64,000 nt of DNA, from NCBI GenBank assembly GCA_029531795.1, contig JAPEIS010000010.1:2480001-2544000 (forward strand), written 5' to 3'. Positions 12,501-24,007 of this stretch are shown in pieces; the stretch's first letter is position 1, and every line of letters starts with the position of its first letter. The notes under the pieces were generated by a model. It saw only the letters and a program-made list of their open reading frames with translations, made no database searches and was not told the origin of the DNA. The position numbers and the translations under genes were made by a program. The stretch comes from Sclerotinia nivalis (Eukaryota; Ascomycota; Leotiomycetes; Helotiales; Sclerotiniaceae).

Positions 12501-13502
12501 GTCTATAACCTTGCATTCAAATATAGATGCAAGAATATTATTACAATATATACTGATGCCTCATCCATTTTGGATGGAATCGGAATTGGAATCGGGATTG
12601 CAGTTATTCTATCGAATGGTCAGGTTTCATATCAGGAAACCATCAATATTGGGGTGAATCAGTTTGTCTATAATGATGAACTTCTTGGAGTTACTAAAGC
12701 AATCGAATATGCTAGCTCCATTGCTCAATCAAACGAAAAATTCAAAATCTATTCAGACAATCAAGCCGGATTATACCGATTGAAAACACCCTCTAATGCT
12801 CCTGGCCAGATATACCAAATTAGAGCAATCAAGGCCATAGAAACTCTCCTTAGAAAAAAAGCTGAAATCTCCCTTAATTGAGTTTTAGGGTATACCTTCG
12901 TTGAAGAAAACGAATTGATCGATGTTTTAGTAAAAGAAGTTACAAAACAAAAATCATTATCAAACAAAACCAGTTTTGCTTTATTGGAAATGGATATCAA
13001 AAGAACGAAATCTGAAGAATAGAATACCCTCCTCTATTCATCTAATTCAGCTTATTCGAAAATATACCTTTGGAAGATTAGCTCAAAGATCGGAATTCCA
13101 GAAAACATCAAAAGAAATTCTATAAGCATTTTGTTCCAGCTTAAAATCGATCACGGATATTTCAAATCCTACTTACAACGATTCGGAATCTCATCAAACG
13201 ACAAATGTAGATATAGAAAGAGAGAATCCCCTGATCATTTTCTTTTCAGCTGTCCTTTATACAAAACAACTAAAAGAATACTCAATAAAGATAATCCTAC
13301 CTTTCGACTCATTATAAAATATCTATTACATACTAAAATAGGAATCATTAAAACCCTCGAATTCATCGAGGCAACGAAAATAGCCACTAGATCGTGGTAT
13401 CTCATTAGACAACAAGAAGAAAATGAGGCAATCGAAGGGGAAGAAAACGAAGGAGGAATGAATGAGGAAGAAGAACGTGATCAATCCAATCAACCCGGCT
13501 AA
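9561..13502 (+). pseudogene. LINE ORF2 (endonuclease-RT-RNase H), nested copy, decayed
   Basis: Starts at ATG 9561 inside the TAATG overlap with ORF1. Visible blocks: APE-type endonuclease (IIIQEPW at the Mg-binding Glu block; RDFNSHHP); reverse transcriptase with FLDVKGAFDYI (motif A), GIPQGSPISS (motif B) and YIDDIA (motif C catalytic Asp pair, intact here); RNase H with IYTDASS and IYSDNQAGL; and a C-terminal Cys/His region CRYRKRESPDH...C. The tail after residue ~1270 is acidic (EEENEAIEGEE). Interrupted by many stops and frame changes, so not translatable as one protein. Confidence 0.88.
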
Positions 13503-13828
13503 TTTGATCATTTTGGTCAATGTGGTCAATTTGGTCAAAATGGTCAATCGAATCATGTAATCAATATGGCCAAAACGATCAATACAATCATTATTTCATT
13601 TGTTATATTCCCTTAGTATATATGAGAGTATTTATAAGGCGGGCTTTGTTCCCCAAGATTAGTTTTCACTTCCCCTATTCAAATTATAGGATGGAGACCG
13701 TCTCCATCCATTCAATCTTGTATTAGCTACGGCCTATTAGGTCAGCATTTCACCATATATCATTTGTTAGGAGCCCTTAAGGCCCCCAGCCGTCTTAGAT
13801 AGTCTTAGACTCAGTGTAGACGTTAATT

Positions 13829-13853
13829 AAATCAATCAATCAATCAATCAATC
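13829..13853 (+). repeat. (AATC)n 3' tail of nested LINE
   Basis: Six tandem AATC units end the nested element and abut its right target-site duplication. The same tail, (TCAA)n in the sense direction, ends all five LINE-related copies in this window. It acts as a microsatellite-like 3' terminus in place of poly(A). Confidence 0.9.
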
Positions 13854-13867
13854 AACCTGACCATTCG
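13854..13867. repeat. right target-site duplication of nested LINE
   Basis: AACCTGACCATTCG, partner of 7813-7826. The downstream bases (ATAGAATAACTGC) continue the RNase H sequence of the parent element. Confidence 0.9.
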
Positions 13868-16800
13868 ATAGAATAACTGCAATCCCGATACCAATTCCGA
13901 TTCCGTCCAAAGTGGATGAAGTATCAGTATATATTGTAATAGTGTTTTTGCATCTGTATTTGAATGCAAGGTTATGGATAATTGCGGTATCCTCTTTTGC
14001 TAGCTTGCTGATATTGATTTTGTATGGAGTATTCCTTTTCCAAGGAGGGAAATGAAAGTGATCGATCTTTTCTAGGGTTAAAGGATCGAAATCTTCTTCG
14101 ATTGAATTCATGATCTTTTCAAGTTGAGTAAGTTTCGATAGTTTCCTTTGAGGGGTTGCTATTGTATTTAGAGTTTCCCTTTCGGTAGTTAGTTTATCCA
14201 TAATTGTATTGACGGGATGGGAAGACGAGATTTTCAACAATCTGAAAGTATATTGTCTGATTCCAGCGTTTAATCTGATCTCCGAAGGGTATAAAACGGT
14301 TTCCACTTTCATTGGCTTTATTGATAAGGTTTTGAAGATTCTTAGAATCTTATGTAGAGCAAGATTCTGGAGTAATTGAAGAGTCTTTTTGAACGAGGTT
14401 TAATCTTTCCATTAGATGATTAATCCGTAATCAGTTATACTAATGATACATACTATGTAAAGCTATCTTAGTGCTTTAGGGCTTAGCCCTTTCTCAATAT
14501 TAACTAACCTGACCATTCGATAAAATGAAGCCTTAGCTTGAGTTGCTCGAATAGCAATATACTATTTGAAGTTAAGGCCGGGATCGAATCATATTCCTAA
14601 CCATCTGATCAATGATAAAGGTTATACAATCTCAGAATTTGGGAGCTTGATTGAAGCATCTTTAGTGTATTTGGATATGAAGAAATACATTAATTCCGTT
14701 TTTGCTAAATCGAATTGGATAGCGTTTTTCTCATCGAGAACATAAATTTATTTAGCTGCTCTTTCGAGGAAAAGGATGTTCTTTTTCCAGCTTGAAGAAT
14801 GAGTGATTATAGCTATATTATCAATATATGAGAGATATTCAATCGAATTCGATTGAAAGAGATCTCGAATATAGATTAAGAAAAGGATTGGTGAGATTGG
14901 ACTTCCTTGAGGGATTCCGGTGTTGATTGGTTTAAAAGCTTCGGTCTGACCATCGAACGAAAGTTTGAGTAATCTTTCTTCCAAAAATGACGAGATCTAT
15001 ACAATAAGACTAATTGGAAGATTGAGGTTCTTGCAGATATCTAAGAGTCGATTCTTGGATATATAATCGAAGGCCCCTTTGACATCTAGGAAAAGAGCTG
15101 AGGTTTTCTTTTTGTTTCTTGAATTCCTTTCGATTTCGATAGTAAACAGAATTGTTGTATCGATGGCTGATTTCTTTTGTCTTCCACCCATTTGGGAATG
15201 ATGAAGTAGTTTTGTTGTTTCAGCAAGGTAGCTAAGCCTTTGAGCTAATATCCTTTCACTTATCTTGTCTAAACAATTCAAAAGAGCGATAACTTTATAT
15301 ACTTTTGGAATAGAATAATCTGGTTTCGAAGGTTTTTTGAGTATAGCTCCAGTAGCTTGTTTCCAGCAAAAAGGATGATAATCGAGATTAATCAAATTGT
15401 TGAAAAGAGTAAAGAAAGCTTTTGGGATTGCTTTGTAAGCTCGAATAATGATCTCCTGAGTAATTCCGTTTGGGCCAGGGATCTTTCCTTTGATTTTAGC
15501 CGAGCAGGCATTGAGAAGTTTATTTTCAATGAGATCAGGCCATTCCCATTTTTTTTGATTGTTTATACCCTTCCTATTCAGGTGCAGTTGTATATGGGGG
15601 GGGAGGGAAAAGGGTAGATCTGAAGGCCGAATATTTTCCTTCGAATGAGCTTTCAAGCTGAGAGGGGCTAGATTGAATATTCGGGATCCTTTCGGTTCGA
15701 AGATCTTTCGTATATGATATTGCTTTGAAGATCGTTTGAGTATCCTCTTTTTCAAGGAATTCGTTCCAGTGATTCTTTTTTGCTGTTTTAATAGCTTGAA
15801 AGTAATGATTCCTTGCTGATTGGTAGATTTTCTTGAACATATCGTCTTCAGAGTATCGTTTAATATTCTCATATGCTGATGAGAGCTGTTTACGAAGGGC
15901 TTTCAATTCTGGAGACCACCAAGGCTTTGCTTTTTTGGTCGATTTGGATCTAGGTATACTAGCGTTTGCTGAATTGGTGATAATTCGAGTGAATTCCATT
16001 GCGGTTTTATCTAGTATTTGTGTGTGCAGGTTTTTGTTAAGAAGAGAATCGAGAGAATCGGATTCTAGAGTGAGGAGATTGAGGTATTCGCTCGAGTTGA
16101 GGATTGTTGATGTAGTTATCTCAATTTCGAGGGTTAATGCAAATTTGTTCCAATCTGCTAGTTTTGTATTGAACTTTGCTAATGGAGCAATATTCGTAGT
16201 ATGAGATGAAATACCTTTTATTTCAAACAGGATCCCTAAATGATTTGAATTAAGATCAGGAAGAACTTGCCAATCAATAATATTGGAGGATATTGTTTCA
16301 GTAGCTAATGTAAGATCTAAAATACTTGGATTTGTTATATTAGTTCGATAGAAAATACTAGTCCCTGATTCATTGAGAAAGATAAGGTTTTGGTCTTCGA
16401 ATCATTCGGCTAATTGATCAGCATTCGAGCTTTTGTTTGAAAAAGGGTCCCACCAAGGATGGTGAGAGTTGAAGTCCCTTATAAGAATAGTATGATGAGA
16501 GAGAGGAGTATTGAAAAGGCATCTTTCAATGGTATACTCTTTCTTTTTAGCTTGATCAGTTTCATTGTATATATTGAATAATTGAATCGTGTGATTTCCC
16601 TAAGTGATATCGATAATTTGAATATCTGTATCTTTGGGAGAATTGGGGGCTAGGGCTACTAACAATTTGAATTCTTTCGAGATGTAGATCATTGTACAGG
16701 GACGAAGGTTCGAAGGATAATTTGGAAGGAGTTGGGAAAAGCTAGAATGAGCAATCGATCTAATTGAAAAGTAATCTTTCTCAAGATTTGAAAGGACCCA

Positions 16801-16920
16801 AGGTTCTTGAATGATTATAAGATCGATATCGAATTCTAAAGCAAATTGAAAAACACTTTCGATAACTTGAAGACTCTTGTTTAGGTTAATTTGAAGAATG
16901 CAAATATTGTTGTATAACAT
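13868..16920 (-). pseudogene. LINE ORF2, parent copy, decayed and interrupted
   Basis: Minus-strand ORF2 from ATG 16920 (MLYNNICILQIN). Endonuclease with IIIQEPWVL; a long open stretch 14997-15872 carrying FLDVKGAFDYI of the reverse transcriptase; GIPQGSPISPILF and YIDNIA at 14748-14984. The catalytic YIDD has become YIDN, a GAT-to-AAT change expected from RIP on the opposite strand. The RNase H N-terminus (IYTDTSS) stops at the nested insertion; the rest of the domain lies at 7042-7812. Confidence 0.87.
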
Positions 16921-18403
16921 TAATTGGATTTCCGAACGGTTGTTTGGTATATTTCGCATACTTTAAAGCTAGCTTTATACTCTCCTTTGCAATTAACGCA
17001 TTTGATCACTAAATGCTGACAAGATTTGCCTTTAGCTTGACAAATTAGACAAAAATGACCAGCTGTAATATGATTATTGCTACAAAGTCCACAAGCTGGA
17101 GGTTTTTTGCAATATGATTCGTTATAACCGAATCCTTGACATTTATTGCATTGAAAGGAAAAGATGGAAGAATAGAATCTTTCAACTCTGACACTAATAC
17201 CAGCGATATATAGTCTTTTTCGAATAGCTAATTCTGCTTCCTTTTGTATAGCAAACGCAATCACAATTGCTCCTTCTTGTTGAATAACTCTTTTAGAAGC
17301 ATTAATGAACCAATAAGGGGTACCCATTATAATGAACCCTGAATTGAAGGTTTTAATTTCGTCTTTAATCAAATCCATTCCTTTTGGACCAGAGAATTCC
17401 TTGATTGGGATCTTGTGTATAATCACTTTGTACCATGGTTTGTCGATTTGAAGTCTTTCTGATTCGAGGATACGATTCCAGACTTCTTTTTTTTCTATAA
17501 GGAATTGTGCATTGAAGGGGCTATTAATGGTTAGAATGATATTGTTGCTTCTAGTTGTAATAATGGCCGAGATAACTGGTCCGTTGATATCAGCCTTTTT
17601 GAAAGCTTCATTGATCTTGTTTCTTGTATGTAATGGTATAAAGGAATTGAGTTGATGAAGAAGTGGATTGATAAGGATTAATCGTTTGCTAAGAACATCA
17701 TTCTTTTGCTCTACAGGCTTTTGTTTTGTAGAATTCCCTTTGGAAACTACTTTCCATTCCCCTACTGATTTGATAACAGTAGCATAGCTTGCTTTATTAA
17801 TTGATGAAGCGTTTGTTGAAGGAATAATTGATTGATTAGGAAGGTTGGAAAGATGATTAGCTTGATTTTCAATCCTTTTGGTAGCCTTTTCGAGATGGGA
17901 GATTTGTAATATGATAATATTCGAAGCTCTTATCAATTTTCCTTTTTCGAGGTATTCACGGAATATTTCGATTAGATCTAGGATCTTCGAGATTGTTCTT
18001 CGGTTTCCTTTTCCAAAGAAACAGCTAGAATAAGAAGATCTCTAGCTTTTTGGATAGCTTCTTTTGGTTTTGTGGAGTTAGATCCTGATTAACTAAATTG
18101 CCTGATTCCGGAGTTGATTGATTGTCGACGACGTTTGTTATTGATTTTAAAAGGAATCGATTTATCAAAGGATCGGAATGGATCATTTGAGTTGAGAATA
18201 TCCAATTGGTTTTGCGAATTGAAAGATTGGGCTGGGGTAGGACTCAAGAGATTGGATGATCTTTATATTGTGAAGGGGTTTCTGGATGGGGGGATTGGAT
18301 CAATAGTGAAGGGGCTGGATGTTGGAGAGCCTAGTATCACTATTATTTGTGGGGGAGTAGGTTCAGGGGATGATCCAAGGGATCCTTCCATCGGAGAGTC
18401 CAT
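16920..18403 (-). pseudogene. LINE ORF1 (gag-like), parent copy
   Basis: The start ATG at 18403 encodes a Pro/Ser-rich N-terminus (MDSPMEGSLGSSPEPTPPQ). A stop at about 18290 and others to about 18000 separate it from a clean 338-codon stretch (16920-17936) carrying the coiled-coil-like HLEKATKRIENQ region and three cysteine knuckles near the C-terminus. The ORF1 stop and ORF2 start overlap as TAATG (16918-16922), exactly as in the nested copy. Confidence 0.85.
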
Positions 18404-18690
18404 TATTGGACTTGATAAACCTATCAGAGCCTTATACGTTCAAATAAGGAGAAAAGTTGAGGGAAGTTGGAAAGAGTTTTTACGCGAATTTTCGTGTAAG
18501 TTTCGTGTTTTGAGCGACGACGACAGTATCACAACAACTACTGAGCCGATTCACTTGGAAATATGATCTTCTCTTGGGCCATCACCATCAAATCAATAGA
18601 GTCAATTGCTCATTCAATCTCAAATCAATCAAAGGGAAGGAATCATAATTTCTCGTTTAATTTCTCCTGCTTGAGGGGTAACGCTTCACC

Positions 18691-19604
18691 ATGGATCAAA
18701 TCAATGGCCTTCCGCCTGTTTCCGACACGATCAGCGATACTCTATCTGCATCACCTAGAATCACAAATCCGTTTTGCTCAATACATTTCCTTTTCATCGC
18801 CTACCCATCGAAATTCGATCAAAAATCTGGAAATTCGTCGGTAATCAACCACGCAACCTTGATATCTGGCAACGAGATTATGGTCTCGATGGGAGTTTCC
18901 TCTTTTGTTGGGTAACGCTAAGCGCTGTACCTCCAATTCTCCATACATGTCAGGAATCTCGTAAGGTTGGCCTTGAATTTTATGAATTGGGCTTCGGACG
19001 TGTTATCAAACTATCTCACGGGACGACGATTAACATTGAAGCGAGGATATATGTTAATTGGAATAAGGACAGAATTTTTCCTATGCAGGGGAGAAATTTG
19101 GATGACGCAGTTTATGAGGCTATTGCTGACGCAGGCGAACGCCCAAAAATGACCACCAATATCCAAACAATGGCCATTCGTGCTGATCACGAGGAACCGG
19201 AATTATCAATACTTGGGGCTGGCTTCATGGATAAAATATCGTTCTATTGTGAACCTTCTATATCCTACAATAAACTTAAATCCAGAAATCTAACAATTGA
19301 ATTTGAAGAAATTGATGGAGTTGATTTTTCATTCAATGGAGAGGTAGAAGGGCTACAGGACTTCTTTAATAGGGTTGCGGAGGAGCACGATCTAATAGAT
19401 GAGGAAGCTGGATTGGCATGTGAATTAGCATGGTTTCTGCGGCCTGTCGAGTCCAGGAGTTACTGGATGCAATCCTCGAAAATGAAATCGCCAGACGTAC
19501 GGTTAGGGCGGATAGTTATATATGGAATTGAGAGACGTAGTGTTGAAAGCAAGTATGAGATGTGGACTCATGAGGGTTGGGTACCAGCGGAGACGGACCT
19601 ATAG
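18691..19604 (+). pseudogene. 2EXR-family gene with an N-terminal frameshift
   Basis: A 2EXR domain is read at 18774-19604 (FHRLPIEIRSKIWKFVG, then TCQESRKVGLEFYELGFG and RIYVNWNKDRIFP). That frame has no ATG before a stop at 18756-18758. The ATG at 18691 opens another frame (MDQINGLPPVSDTISD) that would join it by a one-base shift in the TTTT run at 18772-18775, giving a normal 2EXR N-terminus. Either a real frameshift or a sequence error. 2EXR proteins are abundant in filamentous ascomycetes and have no established function. This member lacks the C-terminal P-x-W-L-F/Y motif of the others and lies 130 bp from the end of the parent LINE. Confidence 0.65.
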
Positions 19605-19883
19605 TTGCTCGCTGAACCGATTGTTTTTATGGAATAGTATCCAATTGTATCCAATAGTCCGGGGTCGCACTCCGACAACAAGGGATTCTTGATTCATTCA
19701 GGAAATTCATTTCATGGGGACTATCAAGGCTGAATCAACCCATTCGAAAGATTCAATTCATTTACAACATCTATGTCATTTGGAAGATTGAATCTATCCT
19801 GAATCTTCAATCATATTCAACTATCGCAAGCTTTCACATCTAATCTACTTTTCCGGAGTACTGGATACCTTGCAACTGCAATG
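19605..19883. other. intergenic
   Basis: Short spacer between the frameshifted 2EXR gene and the non-autonomous retroelement. Nothing recognisable. Confidence 0.6.
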
Positions 19884-19899
19884 CCAAGGCAAGGGACTG
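19884..19899. repeat. left target-site duplication, non-autonomous element C
   Basis: CCAAGGCAAGGGACTG, a perfect 16-bp match to 20761-20776. Confidence 0.95.
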
Positions 19900-20762
19900 A
19901 TTGATTGATTGATTTAATTAACATCCACACTGAGTCAAAGACTATCTAGGACGGTTAAGAGCTCAATCGAGCTTTTAATAGATGGCTATAGGTAATGTTA
20001 TCTAAATAGTATACAAATTTGTATATATTTTTGATGAGGGAAATGAAAACTAATATTAAAGAGTAAAGCTTGATCTTTATATAGTATCATATATAAAAAT
20101 AAAAATATCAATCAAAGTATTACATTTATGATTTTCCAAATCCGATTTCTCTATCAATCAAATCCAAACAATCTTCTTTCATATCAACTCTTTATTCTAT
20201 TTGTAACTTTCCAATAGTTATATTTTACTTAATATCGACTTTATAGAACCCTTCAAATCATAAAGATATTGATTCTATAAAGTACCCCAATCCTGTATAT
20301 AGTATATCCTTTATCGAATTTTATAATAGATATATTATTAGTTTGGATTGTTCTATATAGCTTTTTCAAGTATATAAATTATTGTTATTTTGATTCAAAT
20401 CGAAAGAGATAAAGCTTGAACTTTAAAATCGAATTTGATAAATTGTATTCGATACCTCAAAGGGATTTTGGAAATGATTTTGTAGTATATTGTTATAGAT
20501 GATAATATTGTCCTTTGTTTTGTAATAAAAGTAATATTGTAGAAAGTATAATCCGATAATACAATTATCAAAAAACCAAGATCTGGTTTTTGCTATCAAT
20601 CAATTCGGAAACAAAAAACGTTGCGATCGAGTGTTTTTTCCTTTTCCAATCATTACGATTCTATCAAATGATTCAAACTTAGCTTTGCAGATTTTAATAA
20701 TTAAATAAAAGAACTGGAGGTTCGTAGAGGACACCGCGTACAGGTGTTGAGTCTTGTCCTCC
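19900..20762 (-). mobile_element. non-autonomous LINE-dependent element C
   Basis: An 861-863 bp insertion flanked by a perfect 16-bp target-site duplication. In the sense (minus) direction it starts GGAGGACAAGACTCAACACC, runs through AT-rich non-coding DNA and ends with the 3' UTR stem-loop and (TCAA)n tail of the local LINE (19900-20040). It encodes no protein. The 5' ~95 bp and part of the body match element D at 60135-61224. It looks like a SINE-like passenger that borrows the LINE reverse transcriptase through the shared 3' end (inference). No tRNA-, 7SL- or 5S-like promoter is visible at its 5' end. Confidence 0.85.
20670..20762 (-). ncRNA. candidate HDV-like self-cleaving ribozyme, element C
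   Basis: Sense strand 5' end of element C. P1: GGAGGAC pairs with GTCCTCT (7 bp, first pair G-U). P3: ACC/GGT closing a 7-nt loop TGTACGC. P1.1: GT of that loop with AC just after P1'. P2: GACTCAA with TTGAATC, one C-A mismatch. P4 is weakened by A/T changes but keeps CAG/CTG. The catalytic-strand motif CTAA is present before P2'. All elements occur in the order of an HDV-type double pseudoknot. See element D for covariation. Paper fold only; not tested. Confidence 0.55.
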
Positions 20763-20776
20763 AAGGCAAGGGACTG
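20761..20776. repeat. right target-site duplication, element C
   Basis: CCAAGGCAAGGGACTG, identical to 19884-19899. The first two bases (CC on plus, GG in sense) may also be the element's own 5' GG. Confidence 0.95.
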
Positions 20777-23700
20777 TTCGTATGGGTTCTGTGCTTTGGA
20801 GAGGAAATATCGATAGCGAAGATGTAGTCAAGGGTTTCAAATGGCATGATCATAGTGTAATCTTAGTTTTTAGGCAATGGAGCTTTGAGGGTGTAGTATT
20901 TGTTTTGGATCTACTCGACGGAGTGTTGAGAATTAGCTAAATTTTCTCTTAAACCAGTGTTTATTATGAAAGATAGAACTTCTAATCTTACTCAAATATC
21001 TTATGTATTCCAAAAAGATACCATATAACTTTGTGAGTTTCAAATTTTTTAGTTTCCTGCCTTTATTCTTAGAACACTGTCTGAAGCTGTATACCTCACC
21101 TGCTTATACGACTATGAAATACACATACAGTAACATGATGACTTTGCTGACCCACAACGAACTATACAGATGATGCAGCTTCTCATGATGTTAGAGAGAG
21201 ATTTAATGCAGATATATCGTACAGTACCATCAAGATGGATAATAATGGATAGGAAACAAAATGCCGCAGCCAAATCAGTAGGAAATTCAGCGTGTCAATG
21301 ATCCAAACTGGTAGATTGGATATAAAAGTTTCCAAGGGATGATTTGTTTGTAAATTTTAGAGATCGATTTTCATTTGGATTGAATGGACATTTTAAATCA
21401 TCTGAATGGTTGGAATTGATTCAGTGTTTGGAGGTCTTTTACTGTGTGGATTGCGGTCCGGACTATTGGACCCACTGAGGAGGTTTGAGGTGAGTGAAAG
21501 GCTCCGTGGGTAAAGACATGTTATTTTTGAATTTAATGGTCCAAACGGGAAGCAAGGAAGAATAGAAACAGAAGGGCAGCACTGGCAGCATCACTGGTAT
21601 CACCAAGTTCAATATTCACAAAATCACGAAGAATCCTAAGGAAGTTTATGAAACGAATTTTCGTATCCATAGCCACGATTTGCATATGAGCTAAAGACTC
21701 CTCTGAGAATAATATCAACGTCTGTGAAAGTGGTAGCTAGTTGAAAGCTAGGTAACACCACTCGTAGCCTCTTTTTTTGCAAATGCTTCGTGGAGTAGCT
21801 ACTATGATATAGTAACTCTATTTTTACACGAATTCGAGGTCAAGATGGATATTTACTATGATTTGAGGATAGGATTTCTGATTTTATTTCATCAGGTCGT
21901 CGACTGTTGACGCCGATAAAACTTCAGGGATGTTGCATTTTCGATGGATACAAATAGAATAGAAATAAGAAGAAATACAAGGTTGTAGGACTATTCTTGG
22001 AATATACGTGCGGTTTTCTGCAGGGAGCACTTCGGAGTAGGAAAGGGTATGGGCTGCGATGGGCAGATTGGCGACAATGGAAAATGAAGGCGGAGAAAGG
22101 AGAAAAAGCATGAAGAGAACCTAAAAAGTTCTTCTCCGTGAATTTCGAGACTTAGAAACTACTCATTCAAAGGAACAGCTTCTCAAATTGAAGGTTTATA
22201 GTTGCACATTTGATGTCTAGATCAGAGCTTGCTTTTGCTCACCCAATTTAAGCGGGCTATTTTCTGCTTGAGTTTCATACTCGCTCGAACTTGAGAAAGG
22301 CATTCAGGCGTTGAAGAATGGAAATAATGGACGTGCTTCACTGTCACTACCATGGCCCTTGCATTGCCAAATTGTGATTGGAAACTCAGAAGCAGGTGTT
22401 GGTCGTTTTGAAACCACTCGAATTGGATTGTTCGGATAGCATAGGTGTACTTCCTTGTGGTATCTCTATGAGCGGCTCCCAGATTTTAGGGGATACTCGC
22501 AATCTTCAGCCCAATAGCAGTGCATCGTGTCTAGGCTGGCCATCGTTAGCTTTACAGGCTCAAAGCATCGATTATCAGGAGACAGCCCAGCTGAGAGAAC
22601 TTCGACCGTGAGAAGTTATTCATCATCAGTAAAAAGGTATCACAGATTAAGCCAATAGCAATGGTGGAAAGTACTTCTATGATCTCAATATGAGAGGTAA
22701 ATTCATTGGCCTGCAAAAAAGAAATGGCATAGTTGCCTTCCAAACTTTATTGCCTAAAATGAAAGCTCCCTAGTGTGGATTCATTTCATACGGCTATGAA
22801 CCGAGTTTACGAAATTAGCCACCAAGTGAGGGGCCAAATTCAATAGAACGGTTAATTCAGGTGCTGAAATTAGAGCTAGCTGCGCTATACTGTGCAGACT
22901 CGGGGCAGCACAAAATTTTCAATCTAGTTATTGATGATCAATGATCACAGAAGCGAAGTGGAGGTGATGAGTGGAAGAACTTGGCGCGGTGCCAAAATTT
23001 ATGAGACCGAATTAAAAATATCGGGCAGTTTCATTCCATTGACCCAGGAATCATAAGTATGAAATATCTGTTAGAACTCGTGAGCTACGCAGAGACTCCT
23101 CTGGCAGACAGGAGAGAATTGATGAATTAGGTGAAATGCTTGATATACTGGATGAATATCAGTTAGTGTAATATCAGCCAGCAGCACTGCTGCGGGGGCA
23201 GGAAACCCGGTTAGCTGGGCCTGTTTGGGATTCCAAATTTTCTACGGGATTGTGTGAATGGTATACCATACCTCTGCATATTCCATGCTCCTGTAGATGT
23301 GTAAGCAGTCAGATGACGTTATAACGCAAGCTTCAAGCATAGATTAGGTATAATTTAAAGAAAGAGCAGATGATTTTGAAGTTTTGATATCACGAAAGCG
23401 GCTTTGAAGGTGTTTAGTCGTTTTATACCTTTCTTTTTCCAATTCTGTCATGTAGATACCTGCCAGCTTAGTTTTTGACCGTACTTGAAGCGTGCAACAA
23501 GTAGAATCGCGTATAAACTTGAAGGCACTGAAAGCTTTTATATTACCGCGTTTGCATATGAGTAGCCTCGGCTCAGCTTGTCCTCTCGGAATAAGATATG
23601 CGTATCAATACCAAAATGGCCATGTTTGAATACATGTTTACGGTTAACGCGTGTATGTCTAAAGAGCCGTACGGGCCGTATATTTACCCCAGTTAAGTTA

Positions 23701-24007
23701 ACCTCATCATGGTTGGAGTTCGCGCTGTGGAGGGCTGTTTTGAGAGATGCTTGCTGTATAAGAAATTCTTATGAAATGACAAGTGCTTATTGTATAAAAG
23801 ATGGATGTTTTGTCAAGAAATATATAATTATAGACCTTTTCAAATGATGGAATTTTTCACTCTCATACTTTCAACACAAAAAAGTTTAGGAAACCATCAA
23901 ACAAAACCTTCACGGAAGGTCTCTTTAGCTCTTCATCACCAAGACAAAATTGACTCGTCATTTATTCAAACATTTTACGAGTACTATCATCATCATAGAT
24001 CCGAAAG
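20777..24007. other. gene-poor region
   Basis: 3.2 kb with only short open frames on both strands; none resembles a known family or a decayed 2EXR gene on reading. Some AT-rich tracts. No RNA gene seen. Confidence 0.5.

Larger units (their letters stand above)
7827..13853 (+). mobile_element. nested LINE copy (Tad-like non-LTR retrotransposon), near full length
   Basis: Plus-strand element of 6.03 kb flanked by 14-bp target-site duplications. Order: 5' UTR with an 11-bp inverted repeat (ATTTCGAAGAA / TTCTTCGAAAT, 7837-7864); ORF1 with zinc knuckles (8080-9561); ORF2 with endonuclease, reverse transcriptase, RNase H and C-terminal zinc-binding region (9561-13502); a stretch of TGGTCAA-type 9-bp repeats (13503-13580); the 3' UTR with conserved stem-loop; and a (AATC)n tail (13829-13853). 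The ORF1-endonuclease-RT-RNase H layout fits the Tad clade of fungal LINEs. Numerous transition-type stops mark it as dead, consistent with RIP. Confidence 0.92.
13854..18560 (-). mobile_element. parent LINE copy, 5' segment (split by nested insertion)
   Basis: Begins with the right target-site duplication (13854-13867) and reads on the minus strand from the RNase H N-terminus (13868-14312) back through reverse transcriptase (14748-15872), endonuclease (16440-16920) and ORF1 (16920-18403) to the 5' UTR. Similarity to the nested copy ends at about 18560, roughly 105 bp short of that copy's 5' end, so the parent was 5'-truncated on insertion or has a different leader. Together with 6641-7826 it makes one element of about 5.9 kb. 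It is less AT-rich and less decayed than the nested copy in places, for example the GC-rich ORF1 start. Confidence 0.88.
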
